Positions 22,866 through 38,734 of a stretch of 64,000 nucleotides of DNA are shown here, in pieces. Below the pieces are notes generated by a model, which worked only from the letters and a program-made list of their open reading frames with translations, did no database searches and had not been told where the DNA came from. The stretch comes from Coptis chinensis (lineage: Eukaryota > Streptophyta > Magnoliopsida > Ranunculales > Ranunculaceae): contig CM027385.1 of the NCBI GenBank assembly GCA_015680905.1, forward strand, positions 22,574,501 to 22,638,500, given 5' to 3'. The stretch's first letter is position 1; the number at the start of each line of letters is the position of its first letter. Made by a program: the position numbers and the translations under genes.

Positions 22866-23195
22866 CACTACAAGAAAAAAGGCTTTATATCACTGTTAAA
22901 AACAGTCACAAAAAGTTTTGTTACTGTTTTTTTTTTTTTCCAAAACCGTGACCGAGTGAGAGTCATTTTTTTTTTCAAAACCATCACAAATATTTGTTCC
23001 AGACTAGACTATTTCTACGTATAAAACAGTAACAAATAAATAAAACCGTCACAAAAAATCAACTCTTTTGTGACGTTTTGGAAAAAACAGTGCTGTATTC
23101 ATCTAATAACCGTCATAAACAAGTCACCTATTCATGACAGTTTTGTTAAAACTGTGATTGTTTTTTTATCCTTAAAAAAAAAAAAAAAAAAAAAA
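22866..23195. repeat. CACTA left subterminal repeats
   Basis: Repeated short motifs AACAGTCACAAAA, AACAGTAACAAA, AACCGTCACAAA, TTTTGTGACG and ATGACAGTTTTG in both orientations, ending in a long A-run near 23174-23195. Confidence 0.85.
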
Positions 23196-23629
23196 TAGTG
23201 CTAATAAATGAAAACATTCCCCATAGACCATAGAATTTGACCTGTAATAGACTACACTCCTCAATATAATCAATTAAACTTCAAGTAGCATTCATAAAGT
23301 ACTAATTCCATTCATTCCCTTGGATAACCAATATATATTTGTACTTAATCATAAAACATAATGAAGTAAATAACGTATTTCCAATCTAATACATATAAAT
23401 TTAATAATCCTAATCCTAATCCAAATCCAAATAAAAAACCTAATCTCGCATGAAGCGCATTGCATGAATACTCATTGTTTCCTGTCTGCATAGGCCCACC
23501 GGTTGCATAGGGCCCTAAAAAAAATGAAATTGAATTAGGGATTTTATACTCAACTACATACTTCAACATCAAAGACCATACAACCAATTTAAGTGTACAA
23601 TAATTAGAACATGAAACCATTCGTTAGAC

Positions 23630-25100
23630 TTACTTATCTGCTTTTCGAAGATTATCAAAAGCGGCAATTATATCTTTGCAAGTTTGGAGAACAGAGCTGC
23701 CTCTAACATTTTCAGATGAATCAGCTACACGCTCAATATGATGGTGTAGCTTTAAATAGGCATAACAGAGAACAATACCTGAATCTTGGCATGTTTGCTT
23801 AGAGTGCTCACTGTTGTGCACGTATTGAGCTACACATACCAGTTGATTGTTATGTTGACCACTAAAAGCTCTAGGGCAAAACGCCTCAGAGTACGGCCTC
23901 TAGGTACGTGAAGAACACAAATCAAGTGAAAGACACTTTTTCCTTTTTTTTATCCATGAAAGTTAATTCATTAGAATAAACAAAAAGGATTACATTAATA
24001 CTTAAGTAGTTAGCCAGTAGCTAATTAAACAAGACCAAGACCCCCACCTAAACCCCTAATACAGTCATCCCACTAGGGAAGAACACATCACCCCACGCCC
24101 ATCACAGGTAAGCAAAAAGAACAGTAAATACAGTACAATACAAGAAATACAGAGACCCCCAAAGGCCATCCAAGTTAACAGTACTAGTACCCTATCATAC
24201 CACCCGCCAACAGTTTTATCACCATGCAATCCAAGTCAACAACTGAGTATTATTTTAATACCAAGAATGTAACAGTGATGATTATTACCACTTTGGGTAG
24301 TACAGGACTTTTTAGACAACACTTAGCTAATACAAGTGTATATGATGAAATAAGTCAAATAACAGTCTAACCTTCATCGTTGGGACTTGGAAGTTAACAT
24401 CATTAACCTCTCGAGCGATGTTCTCAGTTAAATGGCAGAAACCCTAGAAAATTTTGACTTCCATTAGTAAAACTGCAGATAAAGGATTATAACTGGATCC
24501 ATTATGAAAATTCTAGTATTATTTTTTATACTAATAATTCTAAGTTAATACTTTTACTGAATGCAAAACCACTTAAACTAGATATACTATCTAAGTTTAG
24601 AGGAACAACTAACCAAGAAGTCAAGCGGATGATTTGAGTTTCTATAATTTGTGTCAGTCTCCCTGTAGGTTGCAATAATTAGGCCAAGAGCAAAAGGTGA
24701 CCAAGCCTGCAAATGCAACATCCCACAGCATTGATTCAATGGTCACATGTCAAAGGTGAAAACAACATAATGTTGATCATCGTCATACACTCTTACCTCC
24801 TCCAGACTACAAGTCCTCTACTACCACTTTCGATTTCGGATGTGTTTGAGTGGGATATGTAAACTTCGAGGGAAATCTTTGCATTACGTAAAGGAGTATT
24901 AAACATCTGCTTGAACATCATGAACTTTAAGACCTCATAATAATTACCTTGTCTAACTCGATAAGAAGCTAGTAGCTCGTTATAGTCAGTTCCAGAGATG
25001 TGCTGTCCTTTAAAATATGGAAAATGGCCTCGAACATTTTGCTTCACGATAAAAAATTTAAATATATCACAAGTCAAGTGCAAAAGGAAAAACAATTCAA
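23630..25100 (-). pseudogene. Unidentified multi-exon gene fragment inside the CACTA element
   Basis: The minus strand shows a chain of exon-like open pieces with canonical borders. One is about 25095-24793 (YNELLASYRVRQGNYYEVL, then MFNTPLRNAKISLEVY). Another is near 24713-24614 (AWSPFALGLIIATYRETD), preceded by GCAG and followed by GTTAG. A third is near 24447-24372 (GFCHLTENIAREVNDVNFQV), between AG and GTTAG. The last is 23898-23630 (RPYSEAFCPRAFSGQHNN, then CYAYLKLHHHIERVADSSE), which ends in a stop. I do not recognise the family. The coding look of several consecutive exons suggests a captured host gene rather than chance. Confidence 0.5.
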
Positions 25101-25561
25101 ATCATATTCTATTCACAACAATTACAACATCAAGAAAAATACAAATAAAAATCAGTTTGACTTAACCGAGGGTAACAAGTAGTGAAACACACCATAAACA
25201 CATATTCAGACTCCCTTTGTACAAGCCTCCCTAGAGATTTAAAAAAAAAAGTGAAGTACAAGTTGAGGATACTTAAGAACGCAAGCATTTGTTCTTAAGT
25301 ATCACCAAGGCCGATTTGGGTAGATAGTATCGACCTCCCTCTGTATTTGCTACACTGTACTTTATTCTTTGATTGAATCAACAGATAAAGCTCTTCTGAT
25401 CAAACAGAGGACAAAAGTCTTCACTTTTTATTTTAGTACGTTTAGATTTGTGTCTAAAAAACTTAGATTTGTGGTAAAGTAGTCCGTTGAAGGAATAAAA
25501 AGATGATTGCAGCTTCATTAGTAACCCAAAAGTGTAGCAGTAGCAAGTTTACATTAAGCCA

Positions 25562-26991
<1,430 letters not shown>

Positions 26992-27719
26992 TCAGCAGAG
27001 ATATAACAAGAGGAAGATTGAGTGTCTATGTAATCGGCACTTAAATAAAAGGCCCCAATACGAGAATCAATTTCTCAGCACCGCTCAACCATATTTTTGA
27101 ACCCTAACCCACTAAAGAAATCAAATTTCTCTAAACCTTAAACACTCAAGAAATCATGCAACACTTTTGATGAATTGGGGATTAGGGAAACCAAATCTTC
27201 GAAAATAACTGCAGTTAAACTTGAAAAGTGAAACCCCACCATTGAACAAAAATTATAAAAAGGATGGAATTTATAGAATTACCTTAAGGAAGAACAAATA
27301 TCAACGACTTTGAATATCAAACTACGAAGAGATGCGTCCAGCGTCCACCTTCAAATACCAACGACTTAATTATAACGTCCTCTGATTCGGTCACAAAGTT
27401 GGGATGGAAGTTCATTTTAATTTGTTGAGTTGAAGAAGAATAGTTACGAGCTAGGGCTTTTCTCAAGTTTTAATTTCTTTTTAGTTTTAGATTATATGTT
27501 ACGAGGTGGACCTTTGCCTATGGCTCTTTGACAGCCCACAACAAAATCTAAAGCCGTGGGAGATCGAGCGTTTTTTTTTGGTAGTGTTTCTGGAGGTGTT
27601 GGAAGAATGGGGAAACCGAGCCCTAGGTTTCTAACTACTTTTACTTAGTGGGCTCTTGTTTTTTTTTTTGGATAACTTGGCCTATTGCAGATGGGGGAGC
27701 AAAAAATACCTGGGTCTTT

Positions 27720-28021
27720 AGGACTGTCACATAAAGTCCGGGAATATGTAACTGTTTTTGAACACCAGTCACAAATTATACTTCACAACCTAGAAAAAAC
27801 CATTTGTCACACTTTTGGATATGACAGTCACAAATAGTTCTCCACACATATACACTTTTTTTTAGAAAAAAAACCATTTGTGACTGTTTCGAAAACGCAT
27901 GTCACAAAAAACTTCTTAAAACAGTCACAAAAACCCTTTTCTGCCATTTGTGACTGTTCCGAACAGAACAGTCACAAATAACATTTTAAAACAGTCACAA
28001 AAAGCATTTTTTCTACTAGTG
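27720..28021. repeat. CACTA right subterminal repeats
   Basis: At least eight copies of AGTCACAAA/TTTGTGACT-type motifs in both orientations, e.g. AAAACAGTCACAAAAA and CATTTGTGACTGTTCCG, up to the terminus at 28021. Confidence 0.88.
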
Positions 28022-28024
28022 CAT

Positions 28025-31000
28025 ATGCATTCCCTACTACATTCGGTATTATGACATAAGAACATTCGTTTTGTGATATTCAAATGACCATTACTTATCA
28101 ACAATTGGCATGCTCCCTATCATAACATTTGCAATGGTAGTCGATATGGTGATTTATGGACATAAGTAATTTGTTGTCTACATCTTTGGATGCAGTGTGC
28201 AAACTTCAGTGATTTGTTAATGGAATTATCTGGAGTAACTTTAAGAAAGTAAGGATATACTCAAGTAATTTCATTGCTTTAATAAATAGCATATCAGAAC
28301 ATTATTGAGATTATATATTGCGTTGATTTTCAATATTGTGTCCCCTGCATGTTCATCTAGCTTAGCATATCTATAACATTGAAGTCATTCCTCGAGAACT
28401 AAATCCTTGGTTCGCTTTATTTATTTTTTAAATGCATGAGAGATTGGTGGCAAACCTGCGGGTTCTTTTGTTAGTGATTCTGCGCATTATAAATTTGTGG
28501 AGGAACTGTTCGTTAGCACAGCTCGAGACCTTTCCTTCGTTAAATTATTATGAGATACAAATTATTAGAGTATAACCATATAGCCATTTCCCAATCGAAC
28601 TATTGCATTCATATATGTATATATATTTCTGGAATGAATGACAAATATAATGTTATGCTTATTGTAAGGATAATTGAATAGGTATAGTTATTGGTAACTT
28701 AGAAAAGTTTCTTTTAATGCGTCTGCTGATTGCTTTGTCAAAACTCATCGTATTGTCATATTTGAAGTAATTTTTTATCGAATGATTCCAACAATGAGGA
28801 CTAATTTTAATTGCGAGGGCTTCACTTTTCTTTTTCTATTCCTTTGAAAATCAAAATTCTCAAATGAGTGTTGAACATGCATGAGTGTATTGTTGCTACA
28901 AACCAACTCAAATTAGTGATTTAATTTGTGATATAATATGGTGTTCTAGAAAACGACTTAGGCGGTTCCTAGCCGACTCGCCTAGGCCTAAGATGGTTCA
29001 AAAAATGGTGGGTCTAAGGGGACAATGAGTCGGGCAAGACACACTAATTGGCTTTTAGGCAGACAAATCTTTCTCCCTATCTCTCTTCTTATTACAATGG
29101 ATTGCAACTGTTTTGCTTTTCATGCAATTGATTGCAACCCTTTTGATTTTAGCATCGATCCTTTCCAACGTTGTATGTTGCTGAGAACGCTACATGATTG
29201 TTATCTTTTCAAAATAGGTCGTTAAAAAAAATGATTTCTTCATAAACATGTTGTTTTCCCTTTGAGCGATGCTTCTTGGGACAAGGTATACAATTTCAAA
29301 AATAATCATATTATTTTTTGCAATTATCAGTTATTAGTTTTACTCAATTTTTTGATGTGTTTTATTTGAGAATAAACTTACATGAACTGATATGGAGGTC
29401 AATTGCAATGGGAGCTTATAACTTAGTGTTGGCCCTTTGGCGCTTTTTTTGTGTGATATTGAGGTTTGTATGCTATGTTTGCAGGATCAGTTGGGAATGT
29501 TTTGCATTGGATTGAGAAACATCTAGGTCTATTATATGGGAGCCGAAGTCAGTCGGTACTTATGCCAAACAACTAGAAGGGTGCAACAAAAATTACCTAA
29601 AAAGGTAAAATTACAACGTGATTCATCGGATCCATAATTTTCTTTTGTATAATTATATGAGTTATGAAAGGATTGGGGTTTTAATCATGATTGATAGTGA
29701 TTTATGAATGAGTCATCAAGGTTTTGTTTTCTAGGATTTGAACTCTCTTTTGTTACAACTAGGGGTAATTGCACTTTTCACAATTTTAAACAAACATTGT
29801 TTTTGTAATTATTAATATTTTTCTACTTTATTCAATTTTGTGGCATCATAGTTGCTATGAAGAGAAGTGAATGGTGGATTGTGTATGGTGAACAAAAGAT
29901 TGCAGTTATTATATTCCCCCAAAGGTACTCTTCTTTCTTCAATACCATATTTCTTTATTGGTTCTCCTGTAGATGCATGGTTTAATTCATAAATTTGTAT
30001 CTACGAAATTCATGTAAGAATCTAATGGATGGGAAATTATATACAAATGGGTGTGTGCCCTCTATGATAATATCGGATTGAAGTTCAAATGATCAGCATA
30101 GCTTTCGATTGATCTTCTCAGGCTAATTGGGTGTAGCATGCCAAACATCAAAAGCTTTTGGTTCACCTTTACATGTCCAATGGTAGCATTACTTCATGTA
30201 TTAAAGATAAATAGTCCTACAAAATTATGTCTCTATTGTATATAATATCCTGAAGTTTTGCTTATAGGAACCCTTAATGCTATTCCTCTTATAGGAAAGT
30301 TAGATCGACTTTGTAACCTTCAGCAATTACTTTGTCATTGGTTAGTGATTTGTTTTTTTTCAAAAAATGGGTTAGTAGGTGATGGGTCTACTGAATATGC
30401 CATTTGCTAGACTTTCTTTCTTGATGTAATCAATCAAATAGGAAGAACATATTTTGATTTTTTATACTATGATATATCCTTTCATATGTAACTGATTACT
30501 TTAGTCTCAAAGTAATAAAGGGATCTTGAAATGATGTACCCATATTACAATTAACTGCACAAAATCAGTGTTATATATTGTGAAGTTCAGTTCAACGTGT
30601 AGTGCAATGTACATTTAATGTAAAATTTTATGGCGAGTCCAGTATCATCAGGAGTTAAAAGCATATATGGAGCCATTACCCAATGATGAGAACTTGAGAT
30701 TTGCGTTTGTTCATTGCAATGTGAGTAGGACTGGAAGGGTATGGCTTGGTTGAGCATGGATCTGTATATCACACCTCATTCAAAAATTCAATGGCTTTAA
30801 AGCTTTTAATATGGGTAATTGTTAGGTAGCTATCCTCACCTCCACCCCCTCTTTTATGTTTATATATAGTGTTGCAAGTTGACATACAAACCAATACATG
30901 CTATAAATTGGAACCTCGATAAATTGACACACTTGGGACTAGGTAAAAGCTATTACTTAAGCGGGGTGGGTTATCAATAAGTTGATATTAGCTTATGAAA

Positions 31001-31295
31001 ACATAAACTTTTCAAAAATTGAGTGTTATTTTTGCATTGTTCGTGTCTAAGAAAAAGGAAGTCGTGCCTTAGATAGATATTCATGTATTGCTTAGATGTC
31101 CTGCAAAGAAAATTATTACACATACAAACATAAGATTTATGAGTCCTTGATAATTATCATGTGTTTGGTTCCTCTACTTATTTTTGATGACTTATCATGA
31201 TGGTTGTTTTGAAGTGAATTTCAAAATATGCGTAGTTAATTAATTTTTGCAGAGTTGGTAGAGAAGGGTAATTTAAGTGCTTTGGCCACTAATTT
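28025..31295. other. No recognisable gene
   Basis: AT-rich single-copy-looking text. A CCTAGG-rich patch near 28955-28990 (GCCGACTCGCCTAGGCCT) resembles MITE subterminal sequence but no partner was found. Small open frames at 29025-29515 show no domain. Confidence 0.45.
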
Positions 31296-34200
31296 TGTAA
31301 TGCCCGTATTTAAAATACGTATTTATTTATTTATGTATTAATTAATTTAATTATTTATTTAATATTTGATTGGATTGGATCTGGGATATGTGGGCCTGGT
31401 TTCTGGGCCCGAGTCTGTGTTGGGCTTGGGTTTCAAACCCAAGTATATAATCACATTGTTATAGAGTTATAGAGAATAGGGTTTTTAGAGAATAAAATAT
31501 AATAAAAATGGAGGCAGAGATAGAAGCTGGATTTCTAGAGCGTTGGAACGCGACGATTCGAACTAGGAGGATTCGTGGAGCTTGGGATTAAGGTGAGTAG
31601 TTAGTTTTCTACTTCACCGGTATACAGAAATCGTTTTATTGTTCATTCTTCTTCGTCCTGTCTCATTATTTTCTTTAAACTAGTTAAATATTGGTATGTT
31701 AAATATTGGTATATTGTTTTTGGGTTAGTAGTGAAACTGTTTGAACTGTTGAAGCTCGACAGACGTCAATGGCGGCGCGAGCCAAACCAATGTTCGTCCG
31801 GTATATGGTTTGAAACGGCTATACTGTTGTTTTGTGGGTTGGTTTTTATTTTGTATTGGGTGGTTGATGTCTGGTAGTGAAGATTGGTCGGGTGCTGTTG
31901 AAGCTTCGACAGACGTTAATGGCGTCGACAGTTGTGAGCCTGGAGGTTTTGAGTGGGTGTTGCTTACACTCCAAAGGTTTGGTTGTGAGGGGGATCGGAA
32001 CCCAACCGTTTGAGTGCTGTTGGGGGCAGTTGGAAGCTCGGAGAACCATTAATGCTCCAGTAAAATAGTTTGAACTGTTTTTGGTTGATTTTGTTGGTGG
32101 TTGATGTATGTTTGAATGTTGGGATTTGGTGGGGGGCTGTCGGAGGTTGTATAAGCGTTAATGGCGGTCGGAAAATTTTAGATCTAGTTTTGTAGAAGAT
32201 ATGAATTGAATGATTTGAGGGTTTCGGTTTTGTTAATGTTGTGGGGGTTTTTCCCCTGAGCATTTTCGAGTAGATTGGGAGGAGTGGCGATCGGTATTGG
32301 CGGTGGCCGAATCGGTGGTGGCTGGTGGAGGAAGAAGCCTGAAGAAGACGACCTGGTGGTCTCTCCTAGGCTTGGGCTTTGGGCCTAATTCCTTAGTTTT
32401 GTTGGTTGGGCCGGAACTAAGTTAGTTAGTTGGGTTGGGCCAAAGTTCTATTATTTTGTCTTGGGCCTTAGTTGGTTTTTGGGTCCGATTTTAGTTTGTT
32501 TTGGTTTGGGCCATTTCCAATTAGTTGTTATGGGGCCAGTTCTAATTTTTGTAATCATGGGCCGGTTTTCTTTTATTTTGTGGGCTGGGTCATTTTGGTT
32601 TTAAGTGGATCTGTCTTTTTTAGATATTTCTAGTTGGGCTAAATCTATTGTTGGGCCGGTTTCTGGTTTGGCTTTTATGTTGGATCCGGCGAACATTATT
32701 CGAATCTTTGGTTAAGTTATAGGCTTGGCTAGTTGGGTCCGAACCATGACCTTAACCATTACCTTAGTCGTGAGCCCATGAACTATGCACCTTTGTCCTT
32801 AGCTATGAACCATGGCTATGACCCTGAACCTGTTGAACATGGAAACGACAGTTTGACTTTGACAATGACGTGTTGACTTTGACTTTGACTTTGACCGTTG
32901 ACCGTTGACTGTGGAATGTTGACTTTTTCCAGATTTTCACATATTTGATTCTGTGGACAATTGTAATAATAAAATATTGTCGAACATTGTATAACCTTGT
33001 TTGTCATTATCTAATTAAGATTTGACGTAAGTAGTGTGTAAAACATATAAATATTGGCACGTAACAAGAGGGGAATTATGATAATAAGACTTAGATATAT
33101 ATGTTTTTATGAGTATTAAGTTACATACGGACTTAGATTCATGGACTTTAGTTTTGGGCTTTTTGACGGTTGATCAGTTTGACTTGACTTGTGATTTGGA
33201 CTCGAATAATTATGCGTGACATTTGGACTTGAGTTGTTCCTTCTTTTAAAGTCGTTTCATTTTGATATTTGGTGGAATGGTCTTATATTTTGATTATTTA
33301 TATACTACTTATATTGTGCACCAATGGAAATAATGCGTGCCTTTGATGGTGAATTGAGTTCACATAAATATATGGAATGAATACGTTACATGATTGATTG
33401 CTATTATGAGTTGCTACTGAAATGAATTGTAGTATGTAAGAAGGCTTGAGATATTCCATATGGTGTAGTGCAATATACGATTGGCACATGAAATAATAAG
33501 TTTCGAGATTTGATATAGAGATACGTGGATATCGTGCAATGAATAGTATTGGCACGTGATAATGTGAATTGTATTATAACGAGAAATGTTGAGCTTCAGT
33601 ACAATTAAGTATACTGGCATGGGATAGAATAAGAATTATTATGAGTCATAAATGTATGACACCTGAATAAATTACGTAACGAAAATCCTAGAACCTGACT
33701 ACCACAACTCATGTGATTTGCCCTGTGTGGGCGTATGTGATATGATTGGCCCTGTATATGGTGTATATATAAGATGTTGATTGACCCATGTGTTGGGCAA
33801 TCGTAGCCAAATAGTGGCTTGATTATTCCGTTTGCAAAATTAGAACGAGACGCACGATATTTTATGCCGAATAGTGGCAGTACTTACATAATGGCTTTCG
33901 TGTGAGGGTTACCGGTGTCGCGCATCCATTTCGTAGTAGTTACGCACGGAGTGGTTCATTATGTAAGGGGAGGCATGTGGATGTACATGTTCGGCGTTGG
34001 GAAGCGATTGTGGTAGCCAGGGAAACTAGGTAAGACATAGATACAACGTGATTTTACGGACACACAAAAAAAGCCTTAATTAATATAATTATGGTAATAT
34101 GTTGGTTAATGATGTATCTTTAGATAGATGATTGTATATGGTTTTGGAGAAGGGTGGGTCAAACTAATTACTGGTGCAGGGACGACCCACTCTATAATTG

Positions 34201-34871
34201 AGCTTGAAATGAGGTAAGTATAGAATATGCTTGGTTGGTTATTTGTTTAGTTAGAACCTAAGGCGCCTCGATGGAGGAACTACATGCCTTATTTAATATG
34301 CGTATAGTTTGTTGTGTGGATAGTGGGAAGTTAAGGCGCCTCAGTGGAGGAACTACCTGCCTTAACTATTGTACTTAAGGCGTATTAGTTGTTGGAAGTT
34401 AAGGCGCCTCGGTGGAGGAACTAACTGCCTTATGGATTGTGTATGTATATGTATAAATATATGTTGTATTATAGGGCTACTCACACCAGCATTTTTATAA
34501 TGCTGACCCGATTTGCATGTTTGCTTATCGGGTGTGTTCATTAAATGAACATAGTTGATAAGTCTTGACAGGTTAAGTGTTGAAGAAGATTGGTTGCTGC
34601 TTGTGGTTTGCGTTAGCGTTGCATTTCAAGATAGGCTTTGTTTTCCTTTGAGGTGATATAGATTTTCAGTTGAGATAAGCATTTTCATTTGTTAATTTTT
34701 GTAATGAAGAGGACTTTTGTTGAAGTTAAAATTTTTATTTGTTTTTAATTATCCGCATATTTAAACTGTTTATGGGTTTTTGGGAGTTGATAGTGAATCA
34801 CACCTCGAAGATCGAAGAGTCGAGAACAAATATTGTTTTTTCCGAATTCTGTTGAAATTCGGGGTGTGACA
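31296..34871 (+). mobile_element. 3.58-kb long terminal repeat, probably solo (Tekay/Del-like style)
   Basis: Starts TGTAATGCCCGTATTTAAAA and ends GAAATTCGGGGTGTGACA, i.e. TG...CA. Flanking 5-mers are AATTT (31291-31295) and AATTC (34872-34876), a target duplication with one mismatch. Inside there is a TATATAATC box near 31445 followed by leader-like text, degenerate repeats around GACAGACGTCAATGGCGG (31760-32170), TTGAC-rich repeats (32840-32910) and a three-unit repeat at 34260-34440. No protease, RT or integrase is seen. Very long LTRs with GGGGTGTGACA ends are typical of plant Tekay/Del chromoviruses; lineage is an inference from style alone. Confidence 0.65.
34260..34440 (+). repeat. ~70-bp tandem repeat, three units, inside the LTR
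   Basis: AAGGCGCCTC followed by GGAGGAACTA starts at 34260, 34333 and 34401 (periods 73 and 68). The units differ mainly in their spacer. Confidence 0.85.
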
Positions 34872-34876
34872 AATTC

Positions 34877-36416
34877 AGTCCTTGAAAAAAAATACCTAAG
34901 ATTTTAATCTACCTACGAACAACAAAGATAGGGTTGATATCAAAAAATAGTTGTGGGCTGTCCTTCCCAATTACCAAAAAAGGTATATGCTGAATTACTG
35001 ATGCTTCCCTACTATATATGTTTGGTGCAAAGTAGTAGATATGCATGCTTACAACGTTTTTGTCTGTTGAATATAAATAGGGTGGAACCAAATGGAGATG
35101 CTGTGTTTTGCTGAGGCATGCACACAAGATTGTTAGCCATAGTTTAAAACAATCTAATGCTATTAATTACGATCTGGAGACCATACATTTGTCCCGGGTT
35201 ATGGAACTTTGAGACTGTAGTGGCTGGAACTCAATGGCTATATGCCATTATTATACAGTGGGAGATAATGGTAAGATCATAAGTGAGGGCTACATCAACA
35301 AATTTTTTACACATTATTACGTATAAATTCCTAATGCTCTATTTTTGAAGTTTTGGCAAGTTTTTCTTGCCATTTGTTATCCACCATATAGTCTATAACC
35401 ATTTTTTGTTATCATTGATGTTGGTTGAGTTCTCAGATTCACTTGGTGTCAAAGCAAAGAAGGTTGGAATGGAATCATGAGGTACCGAAGGAACAACCCA
35501 CAATCTCTTTATAAATTATCCATTGTCTTTTTCTTTTCTGCTTTATATACTGATATAGCTCTGGATTGAGTTTCATTTTACAGTTTTGTCTCTATGTGGA
35601 ACAGTCGATGATATTCAATTGCAAGGGAGGACACATGTACGATCTTTCACTCACCTCCATTAGAGTTGTTGACATAGAAACGGTTAGTGCTATTTTTTTT
35701 CCCTCCCACCTATTCTATTCATTTTCTTATATTTATATCCTATATATAAGGTCAATCTCTGTTAATATTCTATTAGGCCAATCAATTAGTACAAATTTTA
35801 GTTTCTTTCAATATACTTGAAGTGGGCATCAATATAGTTAATGAACATATCACTTCCATTCATGTTGGGGACTTTAAACGAAACAACATTCCATATATTT
35901 GCATAAGTTACTAAGTGCGTGTTTTTTGTGACTAACACAACCAATTTCCCAACACAATGTACAAAGTGAACTATTCTTTAAAATTTTCAGTCGACAAGAA
36001 GGTTCCAAGTTTTGCCTCTTAATAAGAAACTTCCGTGAAAAACTTAGTAATAGATGTGGAATATAGTGTTTGGTAATGTATTTCTTCTTAGATTCGGGTA
36101 TTATTTGTAATTTGTAGTTTGGATGGATTGTTTAAATTTTAGGATTTTGTATTGTGAATTATTGAATCAGTATTTTGAGCAATAAAGTATTTTAGAATTA
36201 TTGTAAGTTTTCAAATTTGGTGATGATAATTAAATATTGAAGTTTATTAGTCTAAAGAGTGACACTATTTGTAAGAGAGTTTGATTTATGTATTGGAACT
36301 TGCTATAGTTGAGCTCCTTATTTGGATGCAGTAAAGTACCACCGAATATGTGGGAACAATTATTCATCTCTCACTGTTGGTTTCGGTTTAAGAGGTATAC
36401 AATTTTTATTTTTTTG

Positions 36417-36452
<36 letters not shown>

Positions 36453-38008
36453 TTAAATCAAATAAGTGGTATACAACTGATGTTAATATGCAACTACCAT
36501 CCGACTCTACGGTATCAATGCAAGCATTTGGCAACAAGGAGATGAACTTCTCAGATGATTGTGTGGAAACTCATGATGTTCATCTGTTTAAGATCTAAGA
36601 AATACAGTGAAGTTAACGGAAACCATGTAATTCATGTTTTGCTTGAAGAGAGTCAATTTCAATAGGACACTACACGAATACAACTTTAAATATTTGCAAA
36701 TGGTAAGTAGTTATTCTTCGCTCTTCTTGACTTTGTTACTTGGTGATTAAATGTTTTTAATGCACCGCTGAAATGAAACATTATTTTGATCTTTTGTGCT
36801 TATTAATTTATTCCCAGGTTTGCTTGGTGGCTAGAGTGTTGAAATGTACACATTGGTAGGCTACTATACTAAGCCAGAATGAGTCATTGCCACTGTATAT
36901 GATGGATGTACATTGCTACCGCCCACCATTGATTTTGTTATTTGTATCCCTATGTCTAAATTAAACTTAAGGAGTTGGATTAATTAATTAGGAATTTATT
37001 AAGGATTTTATTATTAAGGACAGACGAACTGACTTGGAAAAATAGGATGATCTTATGAAATGTCTTTGTGAAGATTGTCATGTCGATTGTTTCATACATA
37101 AACTCATGACATATAATTGCGACACAATTTCGAATCCATAATTAGTTCAATTATGTTGATACTATACTTCATTTTTTTTTATTCTGTTTTTAATTGAACA
37201 GACTATTCATATGTTTATTTCTCTACAGCTACTCAAACTATTTTCTTTAGAATTATTTATTTTAGAGTATTTCAAATAGATTGACAATGAAGTAGCGACT
37301 ATATGACATATGTATAGCTTAAAATAGTTGAATTTATGCCACAACAAGCTTTGTTGGAGAAGTCGTACAAAGTGAAGGTAGCAAAGAGTCAGGGTTATTA
37401 ATGTAAGTTTCTAAAACTTCCAACAATGGTATAAATGGAAACATGTGCTATTCTTTCTACATGCAAGTATGCAACTAAAAAACTATGGTCTCCGATTCAT
37501 TGTCAAATTTAAACTATAAGGTCCTACCCAAACAAATTTTATTTCCCGATACAAATTAATAACAAATTGAGCTTTTTCTCTTATAAACAGTTGTACTTGA
37601 TCAATTAAATCATTAACTATTCAATGTATAACATTTAAGTGAGATGAATAACATCTACTATCATAACTATACTTATAGAGAAGACCAATATGGTTTGGGG
37701 GTGGGGGGGAGACAAATCCTAGAGTAATAGCAACATAAAAACATATTTAACAAATTGCATACTATAAGGGTAGCATGGTTCAGTGATTGTATTTGAAATG
37801 ACACGGGTATGCATGCTCAAATACAAGTACCATATGATATGATAACTTAAACTGCATTCCTTGAGTATCCTTGAACGATTTTTATGACCCAAAATTTGTA
37901 TACATCTACAAAAAAAAAAATATATTTCTCAAACCCAGCTGAAAACCAAATGGCATTGGGAAGATGAAATATTTTCATTACCGATTTACGAGTTGTTCAA
38001 TAAATCAA

Positions 38009-38041
<33 letters not shown>

Positions 38042-38698
38042 TTAATATATTTAACATAAATATGGATTTTGGATTTTAGATTTTAGATTTTTCATTTCAA
38101 GTAGTTGTGTAGAGTGTATGATCATTGTATTTTTTTTTTTACTTTTAGATTTCTCCCCTGTAATGTGGGTGCAATTTCCATTCCATTGTAGTTAGTATTT
38201 AATTTGAGACTTAGATTTGATTAGAACTTACCTGCTTAAATTTGTTGCATAACTTGGAGTTGTAGACATATATTTGGTGAAGTATACTTTCGAAATAATA
38301 AACCCCCCGGGTTTGAATTTTCTTTTCTTACTTCTTCTCCAGTATTTTTTTCTATTGAGGTGGAGTTTATTTGTTACACCCTAGCATTTGGCTAAGTTCA
38401 AGACAAGGAGAATACGGATAGATCAGTGAGAGAACTTTTTGGTTTATACTGAGCTTAATTATTTAGTAGTTACTGGCTTACTGCTATATTGCTTATCATT
38501 AGCAACTGTTGTTGTGTGGACTCAAGAACTTCATCTCTTAAAAGTATAAATGTCTTGCATAATTCTTTATTGCTTATTATTTTCCTTATTGTTTGAAGTC
38601 TATAATGAAATTTGGCAAATAATTGGCGCTATGAACTTTGATAAATTAATTTACTATTTGGAAATAAGATTTTTGATACATAAAAAAATTATATTAAA
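34877..38698. other. No recognisable gene; two ATT microsatellites
   Basis: AT-rich. (ATT)n tracts lie at 36419-36452 and 38010-38039. Exon-like pieces with plausible borders occur near 35575-35685 and 36455-36590, but I recognise no family and cannot support a gene. Confidence 0.45.
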
Positions 38699-38734
38699 AC
38701 GGTCCCCGTTCGTTGAACGGGTCCAAAAATCTAG
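38699..38734 (+). mobile_element. Helitron 3' terminus
   Basis: A perfect 7-bp hairpin, CCCGTTC with loop GTT and GAACGGG (38705-38721), is followed by TCCAAAAAT and the terminal CTAG at 38731-38734, with host T next. Hairpin shortly before CTRR and insertion before T are Helitron hallmarks. The same GTCCAAAA...TCTAG end recurs on the minus strand at 61128. The 5' end was not identified. Confidence 0.7.
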
